A stretch of 64,000 nucleotides of DNA from Marininema mesophilum. GTDB taxonomy: Bacteria > Bacillota > Bacilli > Thermoactinomycetales > DSM-45169. Below are positions 51,357 through 61,100 of the stretch, in pieces. The translations under genes and the position numbers were made by a program. The notes beneath the pieces were generated by a model, which was not told where the DNA came from, searched no databases, and saw only the letters and a program-made list of their open reading frames with translations. Numbering within the stretch: the stretch's first letter is position 1; every line of letters starts with the position of its first letter. Location: contig NZ_FNNQ01000002.1 of assembly GCF_900106775.1 (NCBI RefSeq), positions 124,001 through 188,000 on the forward strand, written 5' to 3'.

Positions 51357-52943
51357 TCAACGAGGAAGAAGGGGAGACAGCCACTTTCCTATATAGGGAA
51401 CACGGCGGATGTCTTCTTTTTTTATAAGAGAGAGGAGAATGAGAAGCGCGAGGTATATCGTAAAGCTGATCCCACTAGATAATAGGGTGCGAGCAGGGAG
51501 CGATCCTGTTATATAGGCATGTTTCAATCCCCACCAACCAGCAGCTCCCATAGATGCTACTGCAAGCGTTAGTTTTACAGTGTCACGTGCGATCAGGGTA
51601 AAGGGAACATAACGCATCACACTGATAAAATGAAGGGCAGTGACGAGTACTAACCCACAATTGAGGGCGATAACGACTCCATCGATCCCCAATTGGGGCT
51701 GTGAACCAAGGAAAAAGATCAGCGCGGTTTTGACAATCGCACCAAAAATGGAATTACGCATAGCATCCCTCGCTTTATCCAAGCCCTGAAGGACAGCGGC
51801 GAGGGGACCTTGTATATATAAAAAGATCGCGAAGGGAGCCATAATTTCTAACAGTCGGGAAACAGAAGCGTTGTGGTAGAGCAGGGTGGTCAAGGGTTCT
51901 GCTAGGATATACATCATCATGGCGCATGGGGCGCCAACGACGAGGGAGAGCCGCAGGGATTGGTTGAGCCGATGTTCGACAATTCCGTATTTTCCCTGGG
52001 CAGCTGCTTCGGAGACAGCAGGTACGAGGGAGGTGGAGAGAGCCGTCGTAATAAACGCAGGAAAAAAAAGAAGCGGGATGGCCATTCCTTCTAGTTGTCC
52101 ATATAGAGCGGTGGATGCAGCAACGGAGATCCCTGCAATAGCAAGGCTCTGTGAGACGACAATCGGCTCAACTGCATAGCCGAGTGAGCCGATCATACGG
52201 CTTGTAGTGACAGGGATGGCAATTCGCATCAGACGTTGGATTACCGTAGAGAAGCGGCTCCAAAGATTGATGTGAAAAGCTTCCCGTATCTTAAATTTTA
52301 ACGGGGGCCGTTTAGGGTCTTTACGATAGGAGTGAAAGAGGAAGAACATTCCTGCCCCTTCTCCTAACAAGACACCAACCATGGCGCCAGCGGCGGCATA
52401 TTGAAGTCCATAGGGATATAGCCAGCGTGCTAAGAGTAAAACGGTGAAGATGCGCACCACTTGTTCCACGACGAGCGACCAAGCAAAGGGGCTCATATGT
52501 TGACGGCCTTGAAAATAGCCGCGAAAAATGGAGGAGACAGCAACAATGGGCAACACAGGAGCGATTCCCATCAAGGGATAGATCGCCCGCGCATCCGTGA
52601 GCAAGGTGTGAGCAATCCAGGGTGCGGCTAGCAGGATCAATCCAGTAATGAGGACGCTAGATATAAAAACGATGATGATGGAGATGATCAGAGTAGAGCG
52701 AACACGCTGTTCATCTTTCATCGCTTCCGCTTCAGAGACCAATTTGGAAATGGCCACAGGAAGACCCGCTGTTGTGATCGTTATGGCGAAAATGAGAATG
52801 GGGAAGGCCATCTGAAAGAGGCCAATTCCTTCATCGCCGATCATACGGGAGAGGGCGATACGATAGACGAAGCCGAGTACCTTTGTTACAAAACCCGCTC
52901 CAACGAGAATCAATGTGCCATGGAGGAACGTCTGCTTGGTCAC
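51357..52943 (-). CDS. spoVB: Stage V sporulation protein B-like flippase
   Basis: A 528-residue polytopic protein with about 14 transmembrane helices of the MVF/MATE-like (MOP) superfamily, beginning LILVGAGFVTKVLGFVYRIA with LSRMIGDEGIGLFQMAFPI, the pattern of SpoVB/YtgP. SpoVB is needed for spore cortex assembly and may flip lipid-linked peptidoglycan precursors. The GTG start at 52943 follows AAGGAAGGGG. It is antiparallel to its neighbours, as it is in Bacillus. Naming as SpoVB rather than a paralogue rests on gene order. Confidence 0.88.
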   Translation of the reverse strand: MTKQTFLHGTLILVGAGFVTKVLGFVYRIALSRMIGDEGIGLFQMAFPILIFAITITTAGLPVAISKLVSEAEAMKDEQRVRSTLIISIIIVFISSVLITGLILLAAPWIAHTLLTDARAIYPLMGIAPVLPIVAVSSIFRGYFQGRQHMSPFAWSLVVEQVVRIFTVLLLARWLYPYGLQYAAAGAMVGVLLGEGAGMFFLFHSYRKDPKRPPLKFKIREAFHINLWSRFSTVIQRLMRIAIPVTTSRMIGSLGYAVEPIVVSQSLAIAGISVAASTALYGQLEGMAIPLLFFPAFITTALSTSLVPAVSEAAAQGKYGIVEHRLNQSLRLSLVVGAPCAMMMYILAEPLTTLLYHNASVSRLLEIMAPFAIFLYIQGPLAAVLQGLDKARDAMRNSIFGAIVKTALIFFLGSQPQLGIDGVVIALNCGLVLVTALHFISVMRYVPFTLIARDTVKLTLAVASMGAAGWWGLKHAYITGSLPARTLLSSGISFTIYLALLILLSLIKKEDIRRVPYIGKWLSPLLPR

Positions 52944-53127
52944 CAGTGGGCCCCTTCCTTCTCCGTAAGGTGGTTATTGATACAAGCTTATGCGCTTGTC
53001 CCCGACCTTCATGACTGGAAAGACATAGGTAGAGGTGTTCAAAAGAGAAGGAAAGAATTATAATGGTTAATAAGCAGACGAGCCTCCGAGGGAATGGCGC
53101 ATATAGATAGAGGAGGGGAAGAGCCTG

Positions 53128-53424
53128 GTGAGACAAAAATCACTAAAATCAGTAAGTCCTGAACGAGAGAAATCCGTTGAACTGTTGTCAGAGTCTGAAC
53201 TAATGCAATGCATCGAAGATCTTTGTAACAGTAAGGCAGAGGAATTCCGTTATTACGGGTATGAAGATGTGACTGGTGAACAGGTATGGGCTTGTGTTTC
53301 TGAGAGCTATCGCCGGGGTTGGCCACGGCTTAATCGTTTAGTAAACGATATTTTATCTCTCAAGGGAACACGGTTTATGAACTGGCTGATGGTCAGTGTA
53401 TATAAAAATCCGGGCGAGCAATAA
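53128..53424 (+). CDS. comN: ComN-like post-transcriptional regulator (YrzD)
   Basis: A 98-residue soluble protein with the ComN family features: LMQCIEDLCNSKAEEFRYYG and YEDVTGEQVWACV (about residues 29-61), then WPRLNRLVNDILSLKGTRFM and NWLMVSVYK. In B. subtilis ComN affects comE operon mRNA localisation and stability. The GTG start follows AGGAGGGG. Position between spoVB and secD agrees with Bacillus. Confidence 0.85.
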   Translation: MRQKSLKSVSPEREKSVELLSESELMQCIEDLCNSKAEEFRYYGYEDVTGEQVWACVSESYRRGWPRLNRLVNDILSLKGTRFMNWLMVSVYKNPGEQ

Positions 53425-53436
53425 TGTCCGGGTTTT
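53404..53436 (+). terminator. Terminator before secD
   Basis: Stem AAAAATCCGG/CCGGGTTTTT (one wobble pair) overlapping the last codons of comN and followed by T residues. Confidence 0.65.
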
Positions 53437-53458
53437 TTGCTGTTCATAACGTCATAAA

Positions 53459-53488
53459 TTGACAAGCCCCTATTGAACTTGGGATAAT
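53459..53488 (+). promoter_or_regulatory. Sigma-A promoter of secDF
   Basis: Perfect TTGACA (53459-53464), 18-base spacer and GATAAT (53483-53488), 39 bp before the secD ATG. Confidence 0.82.
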
Positions 53489-53526
53489 GAAAAAAGATTG
53501 TCTTTATTCGAAGGAGGAGCGTCAGC

Positions 53527-54774
53527 ATGAGGGTTCGCAAGGGGAAAATCGTTATTTTCTCCCTATGGATCGTAGGACTCCTAGCTATCATGGGAGGTAC
53601 GACCAAATGGGTAGTGGATAACCTTACTCTAGGCCTCGATCTGCGTGGGGGATTTGAGGTACTTTACAAAGCTGCACCGCTTGAAAAGGGTCAGAAAATC
53701 ACACCCGCAACATTAAGTGATACGGCAGATGCATTAAACAAACGAATCAACTCCATCGGGGTGACTGAACCCGAGATCTCTGTCGAAGGGAAAGATCGCC
53801 TTAGGGTGTCCCTTGCTGGGGTGAAAGACCCCGATCAGGCTCGTAAATTACTCGGGAAGCCTGCTGTACTCGAATTCCGTGATCCATCGGGAAAGAAAGT
53901 GCTTCTGAAAGGGTCTGATCTCGTTCAGGGGGCAGCGAAGCAGGATTATAATCCTCAAAATAACGAGCCAGTAGTCTCTGTTGAGTTTAAGGATGCTGAG
54001 AAGTATGCGAATATTACCGGAAAGTACGTTGGACAGAAAATGCCGATTTATTTGGATGATAAACAACTAAGTAATCCTATTATTCAAGAACGAATTCCCA
54101 ACGGAAAATCGATGATCAGCGGTAATTTCACCGTCGAAAAAGCGAAAGAACTAGCGGATCTTCTCAACGCAGGTTCCTTACCCGTCAAACTGAAACAACT
54201 TTCGTCCAATGCCGTCGATGCTAGCCTCGGACAGGATTCCTTACATAAGAGTTTGTTCGCGGGTCTCTATGCAATCGGGTTTATCTTCCTTTTTGTTATT
54301 GGATATTATCGCTTGCCGGGGTTGATTGCTGTGATGACCTTGATCAGCTACAGTTACTTGGTTCTTCTCTTTTTCTCCCTCCTGGATGTAACGCTTACTC
54401 TGCCAGGGATTGCGGCCTATATCTTAGGGATTGGGATCGCGGTGGACGCCAACATTATTATGTATGAGCGGATCAAGGACGAGCTTCGCTCCGGGAAGAG
54501 CATACCTATTTCGGTAAAGAGCGGTTCCAAGAGCTCTTTCTTAACGATCTTTGATGCTCATGTAACAACGATTATCGCCTCTGCTGTGATGTTCTATTTT
54601 GGTACCTCAGGTGTGCGTGGGTTTTCGGTATCCCTTTTGGTGGGTATCTTCGTCAGCTTTTTGACGGCGGTAGCACTTTCAAGGATTCTGCTCACCCTAC
54701 TTGTCCGCTCCAACCTGTTGCACAAGAAGCACAGCTGGTTTGGTGTCAAGGAGGATGAGATCAGTGAACTATAA
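53527..54774 (+). CDS. secD: Protein translocase subunit SecD
   Basis: A 415-residue membrane protein: first transmembrane helix (about 10-30), the D1 motif LTLGLDLRGGFEVLY (about 33-47), a large periplasmic-type P1 domain (about 50-235) and five C-terminal helices with D5 GIGIAVDANIIMYERIKDEL (about 300-319). With SecF it uses the proton or sodium gradient to pull exported proteins. Here SecD and SecF are separate, whereas B. subtilis has a fused SecDF. AAGGAGG precedes the ATG and a strong promoter lies upstream. Confidence 0.97.
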   Translation: MRVRKGKIVIFSLWIVGLLAIMGGTTKWVVDNLTLGLDLRGGFEVLYKAAPLEKGQKITPATLSDTADALNKRINSIGVTEPEISVEGKDRLRVSLAGVKDPDQARKLLGKPAVLEFRDPSGKKVLLKGSDLVQGAAKQDYNPQNNEPVVSVEFKDAEKYANITGKYVGQKMPIYLDDKQLSNPIIQERIPNGKSMISGNFTVEKAKELADLLNAGSLPVKLKQLSSNAVDASLGQDSLHKSLFAGLYAIGFIFLFVIGYYRLPGLIAVMTLISYSYLVLLFFSLLDVTLTLPGIAAYILGIGIAVDANIIMYERIKDELRSGKSIPISVKSGSKSSFLTIFDAHVTTIIASAVMFYFGTSGVRGFSVSLLVGIFVSFLTAVALSRILLTLLVRSNLLHKKHSWFGVKEDEISEL

Positions 54775-55672
54775 ACTGGACTTTGTAAAGGCGCGGAAGT
54801 GGTTTTTCCTTTTTTCTATCGCTACCATTTTGCTCGGTGTTGTCTCTCTATTTACCCAGGGTCTTAATCTAGGTATTGACTTTGTCAGTGGATCCAGGCT
54901 GGATATCAATATCCAACAAGCCTTTGATAAAGAGAAGGCGGATGCGAAGTTAGCAGAGCTTGGTTACCCAAATCCTAATACCCGTGTTGCGGGGAATAAC
55001 AAGGAATTGTTGGTCTTCCGGACAGATAAGGCGATTAGTAAAGAGAAAGTCAACGATATCCGGGATGCTTTCCGTAAGGATTTTGGTAAAAAGGTAGCAG
55101 TGAATGAGCAGACTGTCGATCCGATCATCGGGAGGGAGCTAGCACGTAACGCCATTTACTCTGTATTGATTGCCTCCATTGGGATTATCGCCTATATCAC
55201 GCTCCGATTTGAGTATCGCTTTGCTTTTTCGGCGATTATTGCGATCCTATATGACGCCCTCTTTACCATCGGTCTGTTCTCCATTTTCCAATGGGAAGTA
55301 GACATCGTCTTTATCGCGGCGGTTCTTACGATTGTGGGGTACTCGATCAATGACACGATTGTTATCTTTGACCGGATCCGCGAGAACCTCAAGCGAGAGA
55401 ATCCCAAGACCTTTGAAGCATTATCCAATGTAGTAAATGTTAGTATCCAGCAAACCTTAGTGCGCTCCATTAATACGGTATTGACCGTGATTTTTGCAGC
55501 AGTTGCCCTACTCATCTTTGGCGGAGAGAGCATTAAATATTTCTCCATTGCCCTTTTGGTTGGGTTGTTTTCTGGGGCCTACTCTTCGATCTGTATCGCC
55601 AGTCAGATCTGGGTAGGGTGGAAGTGGCGCTCATTGCAAAAAGAACGCCTCAAGCCTCAGTCTGCTGAATAA
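54764..55672 (+). CDS. secF: Protein translocase subunit SecF
   Basis: A 302-residue partner of SecD with LGIDFVSGSRLDI (about 40-52), a short P1-like domain and five helices including VGYSINDTIVIFDRIREN (about 190-207), the conserved SecF motif. The GTG start at 54764 gives the usual N-terminus VNYKLDFVKARKWFF; it overlaps secD by 11 bp and uses the AAGGAGG within the secD 3' end. ATG at 54755 is less likely. Confidence 0.96.
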   Translation: MNYKLDFVKARKWFFLFSIATILLGVVSLFTQGLNLGIDFVSGSRLDINIQQAFDKEKADAKLAELGYPNPNTRVAGNNKELLVFRTDKAISKEKVNDIRDAFRKDFGKKVAVNEQTVDPIIGRELARNAIYSVLIASIGIIAYITLRFEYRFAFSAIIAILYDALFTIGLFSIFQWEVDIVFIAAVLTIVGYSINDTIVIFDRIRENLKRENPKTFEALSNVVNVSIQQTLVRSINTVLTVIFAAVALLIFGGESIKYFSIALLVGLFSGAYSSICIASQIWVGWKWRSLQKERLKPQSAE

Positions 55673-55757
55673 GAAGGACGAGAAACCCATACACTTAGCA
55701 TAAACCAGCCGCAGGGGAACCCCTGCGGCTTTCCTAGGACGAAAAGGATGGGACGCT

Positions 55758-56660
55758 ATGCAATCTGAAACTTATCGCTTGGCCGAGAGAGGGGCTTGGG
55801 TCGGAATCCTAGGAAATGTAGCCCTAGCGTTATTGAAAGGAGTAGCAGGTGTTTTGGCAAATAGCCGTGCACTGGTAGCAGATGCGGTTCATTCTGCTTC
55901 GGATGTGGTCGGCTCCTTGGCAGTGCTGATCGGTGTTAGAGCAGCTAAACTCCCTCCGGATGAAGACCATCCCTATGGACATGGTAAAGCTGAGTCCATT
56001 TCGGCCATTATTGTATCGATTCTCTTGGCGTTAGTGGGATTGGAAATCGGCTATGCTTCGATTAAAGCGCTTTTTGGCCCGGTGATAGCACCTGGGTGGC
56101 CAGCGGTAATAGCGGCTCTGGTCTCCATTGTAGCGAAGGAAGCGATGTTTCGTTACAAATATCGGATTGGAAAACAGATTAATAGCCAAGCGATTATCGC
56201 CAATGCCTGGGAGCATCGTTCCGATGTCTACTCCTCCATCGCTGCTCTGATCGGGATCGTAGGGGCGATCCTCGGGGAGAAGCTAACGATTAACCTTTTG
56301 GTATATTCGGATGCAGTAGCAGGGGTTCTCGTCTCCCTACTTGTTTTGAAAATGGCGTATGATTTGGCGAGAGAGTCGATTCATAGCACATTGGATCATG
56401 TATTACATGAAGAGGATGCCGCGGAATTGGTGGAGGCAGCTATGGAATTAGATGGGGTCAAACGGGTGGATCAACTCCATGCGAGGGAACATGGTTTTTA
56501 TGTGATCGTGGATGTGAAGATATCGGTAGATCCTTTGATTACAGTAGAGGAAGGGCATCGTATCGGAAAATCATTGAAACAGACGTTGATTACGCGGTTT
56601 GATCATGTGTTGGATGTTTTGGTACACATCAATCCCTACCACTCCGACGAGGAGGTTTGA
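55758..56660 (+). CDS. Cation diffusion facilitator family transporter
   Basis: A 300-residue CDF exporter with six transmembrane helices and a cytosolic C-terminal domain. Metal-site residues are visible in ALVADAVHSASDVVGS (about 34-49, D38, D46) and DEDHPYGHGKAE (about 68-79) in the loop and helix, and HRSDVYSS (about 152-159) in helix 5; the C-terminal domain ends in DVLVHINPY. It moves Zn2+, Mn2+, Fe2+ or similar ions out with protons. It lies between secF and recJ, as the YeaB-like gene does in several Bacillota. Confidence 0.92.
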   Translation: MQSETYRLAERGAWVGILGNVALALLKGVAGVLANSRALVADAVHSASDVVGSLAVLIGVRAAKLPPDEDHPYGHGKAESISAIIVSILLALVGLEIGYASIKALFGPVIAPGWPAVIAALVSIVAKEAMFRYKYRIGKQINSQAIIANAWEHRSDVYSSIAALIGIVGAILGEKLTINLLVYSDAVAGVLVSLLVLKMAYDLARESIHSTLDHVLHEEDAAELVEAAMELDGVKRVDQLHAREHGFYVIVDVKISVDPLITVEEGHRIGKSLKQTLITRFDHVLDVLVHINPYHSDEEV

Positions 56661-56775
56661 GGGAAATTACTTGTCCTAGGGGTGATTTTTAAGTCCTGCG
56701 TTCCTTTTTCATACTAAGTTCCTTCCTGTGCTATAATGGGAGGCGGCAAGAGAAGGGACGGAGGGTTGCCGCACG

Positions 56776-59169
56776 ATGTTACAATCCAAAACACGTTGGC
56801 AGACTGTCGATGCAGAGGAATCCTGCAAACAGTTGCTAGCAAATGAGCTAGGTATCCATCCTTTAACTGCCCGCCTTCTATGTAACCGCGGAGTGACGGA
56901 TGTGGAGGAAGCTCGTCATTTCTTAACAGTGGATGCTTCGCAACTTCATGATCCATTGCTCATGGATGGGATGCAGGATGCGGTGGATCGTATTCGCTCT
57001 GCATTGGAGAAGAAGGAGAAGATTCGGATATATGGGGATTACGATGCTGACGGGGTATCAAGCACAGGTGTGATGATGAAAGTGCTACGTTCTTTAGGTG
57101 CCAATGTGGATTATTACATACCCAACCGATTTACCGAAGGCTATGGCCTGAACGGAGAGGCTCTTCATCAAGCTGTTGCGGCTGATATCGATCTGATGAT
57201 CTCAGTGGATACCGGCATAAGCGCTGTTGCCGAGGCGGCCCTCGCAAAGGAACTGGGAATTGATCTGATCATCACGGATCACCATGAGCCACCAGAAACG
57301 ATTCCTGATGCGTTGGTGGTGCTCAATCCGAAAAAACTGGGCTGTTCTTATCCCTTTGAGATGCTAGCCGGGGTAGGAGTTGCCTTTAAGTTATGTCAGG
57401 CCCTCCTTGGCCGGGTACCAGAGGAGGTATTGGAGATTGCCGCTCTAGGTACCATCGCAGATCTCGTCCCTTTGCTGGATGAAAATCGGGTATTAGCCGC
57501 TTTGGGACTGAAAGAGATGAACCGACGTCATCATCTAGGATTGTCCGCCTTAATGGACGTCTCAGGCTGTGATGGAGAGATTGGAGCAGGTCACGTAGGC
57601 TTTTCCTTAGCGCCACGGATCAATGCAAGTGGTCGCCTAGACTCAGCGAATCAGGCAGTGGAGCTTCTATTAACAGGAGATTCAGCTAAAGCACAGTTGA
57701 TTGCTGAAGAATTGGACAGCATGAACCGAGAACGGCAACAGCTGGTGGAGGAGATCTCCACTGAAGCGATGGCGATGGTAGAAGCTGAAGCAGAAAAACA
57801 TCAGCACTTTATCGTCGTAGCAGCTCCAGGGTGGAATGTCGGTGTGATTGGAATCGTTGCCTCTCGTTTAGTGGAAAAGTATTATCGACCGGTGATCGTT
57901 CTGGGTATCGATGAAGAGAAGGGAACGGCTAAAGGCTCTGCTCGTAGTATTGTAGGTCTGGATATGTACCAAGCCCTCAACCGATGTAAGGAACTTCTTC
58001 CCCACTATGGAGGACATCCTATGGCGGCTGGGATGAGTCTACCGGTAGAAAATCTAGCTGAGCTTCATCAGCGTCTCTCCGAAGTAGCAAAGGAGTGGCT
58101 CACAGAGGAAGATTATATACCGCTCTCCAAAGTGGACGCGGAGCTGAGCGTGGCAGAGGTAGATTTGCCCCTTGTTGAAGAGTTGGAGCGATTAGCCCCC
58201 TATGGGGTGGGGAATGCAACCCCCCGTTTTTGCATCAAAGAGGCTCGCCTGGGTAAGATGCAACGGATCGGGCGCGATAAAAACCATCTGAAGCTCCTTT
58301 TAGAAGCAGGGGGCCGCTCGTTAGATGCGGTAGGCTTTCGCCTGGGTGAATTAGCGGAGGAAATCTCTCCTTCTGCTAATCTAGAGATACTCGGGGAACT
58401 ATCTGTTAACGAATGGAACAACCGCCGCATGCCTCAACTGTTGATACGAGATATCTCGATTCCTCATGTGCAGGTTTTTGATTGGCGAGGCAATGGGGAC
58501 AAGAGAAAAGGGTTTTATCATCTTTCTTCGCTCCTCCATGTGCTCTTTATCGTTTCAGATAAGGTAAAAAGTGCTGCGTTCTTGGGAAAGGAATGGAGTG
58601 GGGATCTTCTTTCCTGGCAAGAGGCGGAGGAAGTAGCTACTAATGGACGGTTACGAGAGTGCCGTACCCTAGTATTGATGGATCTGCCCGTTTCTACGCA
58701 AAAATTCCCTGATGTGATTCGCTCCTTAACCAAATTGGAGAGACTTTATTTTGCCTATGGCGATGCGGAATTAGATGGGGAATTAAGCCGAACACCAGAT
58801 CGGGAGCAGTTTAAGCGTCTGTATGTTTCGTTGATCGGGAAGAAAGGAATCCGCTTCCCTCGGGATACCGAACGTCTAGCTCGAATTACGGGCTTATCAA
58901 GCCCCTGGATTCGCTTTATGACGAAGGTGTTTGCAGAGCTTGGCTTCCTCCGACTGGATGGGGGCAATGTGGAATTGATCGCCAATGCAGAGAAACGTCC
59001 CCTTACTGAATCACCTTTGTATTCACGTCAATTGGAACGAGAGAAAGTACAGGAACTTTTCGTTTATTCCTCTACTCGTGATCTATATCAATATATCCAT
59101 GCATTATTACCATATGAACTGAATCTGGGAGGGACAGAATCATGGACTTCAAAGAAAAAATCCGGGTAA
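56776..59169 (+). CDS. recJ: Single-stranded-DNA-specific exonuclease RecJ
   Basis: A 797-residue nuclease, close to the family's usual length. The DHH core has RIYGDYDADGVSSTGVMM (about 75-92, motif I), ISVDTGISAV (about 131-140) and ITDHHEPPE (about 155-163, motif III); the DHHA1 domain has CKELLPHYGGHPMAAGMSL (about 406-424) and is followed by an OB-fold and the Bacillus-type C-terminal domain. It degrades ssDNA 5' to 3' in recombination and repair. The ATG at 56776 is preceded by GGAGGG and a TATAAT at 56732. Confidence 0.96.
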   Translation: MLQSKTRWQTVDAEESCKQLLANELGIHPLTARLLCNRGVTDVEEARHFLTVDASQLHDPLLMDGMQDAVDRIRSALEKKEKIRIYGDYDADGVSSTGVMMKVLRSLGANVDYYIPNRFTEGYGLNGEALHQAVAADIDLMISVDTGISAVAEAALAKELGIDLIITDHHEPPETIPDALVVLNPKKLGCSYPFEMLAGVGVAFKLCQALLGRVPEEVLEIAALGTIADLVPLLDENRVLAALGLKEMNRRHHLGLSALMDVSGCDGEIGAGHVGFSLAPRINASGRLDSANQAVELLLTGDSAKAQLIAEELDSMNRERQQLVEEISTEAMAMVEAEAEKHQHFIVVAAPGWNVGVIGIVASRLVEKYYRPVIVLGIDEEKGTAKGSARSIVGLDMYQALNRCKELLPHYGGHPMAAGMSLPVENLAELHQRLSEVAKEWLTEEDYIPLSKVDAELSVAEVDLPLVEELERLAPYGVGNATPRFCIKEARLGKMQRIGRDKNHLKLLLEAGGRSLDAVGFRLGELAEEISPSANLEILGELSVNEWNNRRMPQLLIRDISIPHVQVFDWRGNGDKRKGFYHLSSLLHVLFIVSDKVKSAAFLGKEWSGDLLSWQEAEEVATNGRLRECRTLVLMDLPVSTQKFPDVIRSLTKLERLYFAYGDAELDGELSRTPDREQFKRLYVSLIGKKGIRFPRDTERLARITGLSSPWIRFMTKVFAELGFLRLDGGNVELIANAEKRPLTESPLYSRQLEREKVQELFVYSSTRDLYQYIHALLPYELNLGGTESWTSKKKSG

Positions 59170-59654
59170 TTGAGGATTTCCCCGAGCCGGGTGTCCGATT
59201 TAAAGATATAACTACGCTTTTAAAAGACGGCAAAGCTTTCCGAACAGCTATCGATGAAATCGCTCGGCAATTGGAAGGAAAAGAAATCGACCTCATCGTT
59301 GGACCCGAAGCACGCGGCTTTGTTGTAGGTACTCCCTTGGCATACGCGCTGGGTATAGGCTTTATACCCGTTCGTAAAACAGGGAAACTACCCGGTAATG
59401 TGGTAGAAACGAATTACAGCCTGGAATATGGCAAGGACAAACTGGCGATTCATACGGATGCGATTGAGCCGGGACAAAAAGTGTTGATCGTCGATGATCT
59501 ATTAGCTACCGGCGGCACGATCAATGCTACCTTGAACCTAGTACGGCAACTGCAAGCCGATGTAGTAGGAGCTGCTTTCGTGATGGAGTTAACCTACTTA
59601 AATGGCCGGGAGAAAATGCAGGGCGTAGATGTTATTTCTTTGCTAAAATATTGA
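59142..59654 (+). CDS. apt: Adenine phosphoribosyltransferase
   Basis: A 170-residue purine salvage enzyme making AMP from adenine and PRPP: FPEPGVRFKDITTLLKD (about 12-28), GPEARGFVVGTPLAYALG (about 59-76) and the PRPP-binding VLIVDDLLATGGTINAT (about 118-134). The ATG lies 28 bp inside the end of recJ with GGGAGGG before it. The order recJ-apt, usually followed by relA, is conserved in Bacillales; here the next gene is different. Confidence 0.97.
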   Translation: MDFKEKIRVIEDFPEPGVRFKDITTLLKDGKAFRTAIDEIARQLEGKEIDLIVGPEARGFVVGTPLAYALGIGFIPVRKTGKLPGNVVETNYSLEYGKDKLAIHTDAIEPGQKVLIVDDLLATGGTINATLNLVRQLQADVVGAAFVMELTYLNGREKMQGVDVISLLKY

Positions 59655-59662
59655 TGGACCTA

Positions 59663-59690
59663 AACACCGAATGATATTCGGTGTTTTTTG
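59663..59690 (+). terminator. Terminator after apt
   Basis: Stem AACACCGAAT/ATTCGGTGTT, three-base loop, then TTTT. Confidence 0.88.
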
Positions 59691-59780
59691 TAGTATAAAA
59701 GCGAATAGGCATCTGTTTCATTGACTTGGTATATAAGTAAATATATTGTTTGATTACCTCTCAAGAGGGGAGTGGAGTGA

Positions 59781-60404
59781 ATGAAGAAACCCTGGATTAT
59801 TTTCACGGGTCTCATTGCATTTATAGTTGTGATCGGAGTCATCTACATATTAAATGATGAAGGCCAAGAGAAAAGAATTCAGCTGATTTCTAAACAAATA
59901 AGTAAGGAAACAAAACGGAAACCTGATGTTTTTAGGATAATTAATGGAGAAAAAGTGGATGAGAAAGATTTTGCAACCTATAAAAGCGATATAGCCATTC
60001 AATCAAAATTACAACATAAAAAAGTACCTAGCGAGAAACAATTAACTAAGGATTATATTCAGCAGATCGTATTGTTTCAAGAAGCGAAGAAGAGGCATGT
60101 TAATGTATCAAAAAAAGAAGCGGAGAAGTATGCGGAAAAAATAAGGAAAATGATAGAAAAAAATACCGAAGGTGCAAAATTTGCGCGAAAAATCAAAACA
60201 ACCATCATGAAAGAGCAAGGATTATCAACGGAAGCATACTGGAAATCGATGATTGATAAATATGAAATGCTTAAAAGCATAGGACATTTAAAGGGAAGAT
60301 TACTAACGGGTGAGTGTAAAGAATGCAAAGAGACTAAACTATTACCGAATCAAAGATGGAAGAAATATGGTGAACGATTAGTACAGGAATCGGCGATTCA
60401 ATAA
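59781..60404 (+). CDS. Membrane-anchored SurA-N-like protein
   Basis: A 207-residue protein with an N-terminal signal anchor (about 5-24) and a helical extracytoplasmic region resembling the SurA N-terminal chaperone domain: FRIINGEKVDEKDFATYKSD (about 51-70) and LTKDYIQQIVLFQEAKKRH with VNVSKKEAEKY (about 88-117). No peptidyl-prolyl isomerase domain follows, and the C-terminus carries a CKECKETK Cys pair. It is Lys-rich and AT-rich compared with its neighbours, and lies where relA would usually be. Function is unknown; foldase-like is the best guess. Confidence 0.7.
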   Translation: MKKPWIIFTGLIAFIVVIGVIYILNDEGQEKRIQLISKQISKETKRKPDVFRIINGEKVDEKDFATYKSDIAIQSKLQHKKVPSEKQLTKDYIQQIVLFQEAKKRHVNVSKKEAEKYAEKIRKMIEKNTEGAKFARKIKTTIMKEQGLSTEAYWKSMIDKYEMLKSIGHLKGRLLTGECKECKETKLLPNQRWKKYGERLVQESAIQ

Positions 60405-60513
60405 GATAGCAAATTTTTACCACGAATAGCGATCATACTTATTGCCTTTAGACGGAAATTCTATTAGGGGACTTCCGCTCAAAATGTTTCTGAGAATAAA
60501 GGAGAGGTTCTGT

Positions 60514-61017
60514 TTGACAAGACATCATCCACCTGTACTCCAGATCGTCGGTCATGCCAATTCTGGAAAGACCACATTGATTACTCAATTAGTGGCTCAA
60601 CTATCTACCATGGGTTATCGCGTGGGGACAATTAAGCATCATTCCGGGAAATTAGAATTAGATACTCGGGGAAAAGATTCCTGGCTTCATCGTGAAGCGG
60701 GAGCCGTACCTGTCACACTGGTGAGTCAAAATCAGACTGCGGTTTATTATTCTCAGCCGCGTTCATTGGCAGAACTGTTGCTTCACTATAGCCAAACGGA
60801 TCTTGTCCTCGTTGAAGGATTCAAAAGGGAGAACTACCCAAAGTGGGCACTGCTGAAGACAGGTGAATCCCTAGATTGGTTGGAGGAATTGACGTACTTA
60901 GAAGCGGTAGTGGTATCTGAACCAGTGGGTCACTTCCCTTATGACGTGTACTACACACATGAGGTTGGCCAAATGGCTCGGATGTTAAGTAGGAAGATTG
61001 ATCTAGAAAAGGGTTGA
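60514..61017 (+). CDS. mobB: Molybdopterin-guanine dinucleotide biosynthesis protein MobB
   Basis: A 167-residue P-loop protein: GHANSGKTTLITQLV (about 14-28), VGTIKHHSGKLELDTRGKDS (about 41-60) and LVLVEGFKRENYPK (about 97-110), the MobB pattern. It binds GTP and helps attach GMP to molybdopterin. The TTG start at 60514 follows AAAGGAGAGG; the frame is open upstream with an ATG at 60484 that lacks a site. No other molybdenum cofactor genes are in the window. Confidence 0.9.
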   Translation: MTRHHPPVLQIVGHANSGKTTLITQLVAQLSTMGYRVGTIKHHSGKLELDTRGKDSWLHREAGAVPVTLVSQNQTAVYYSQPRSLAELLLHYSQTDLVLVEGFKRENYPKWALLKTGESLDWLEELTYLEAVVVSEPVGHFPYDVYYTHEVGQMARMLSRKIDLEKG

Positions 61018-61100
61018 TTACCAACGAAATCTTCGTAACATTTCTGATACAATAAGGATGAAAGCCCTTTCAATTAAGAAACCAAAGGGAGAGGATGACG

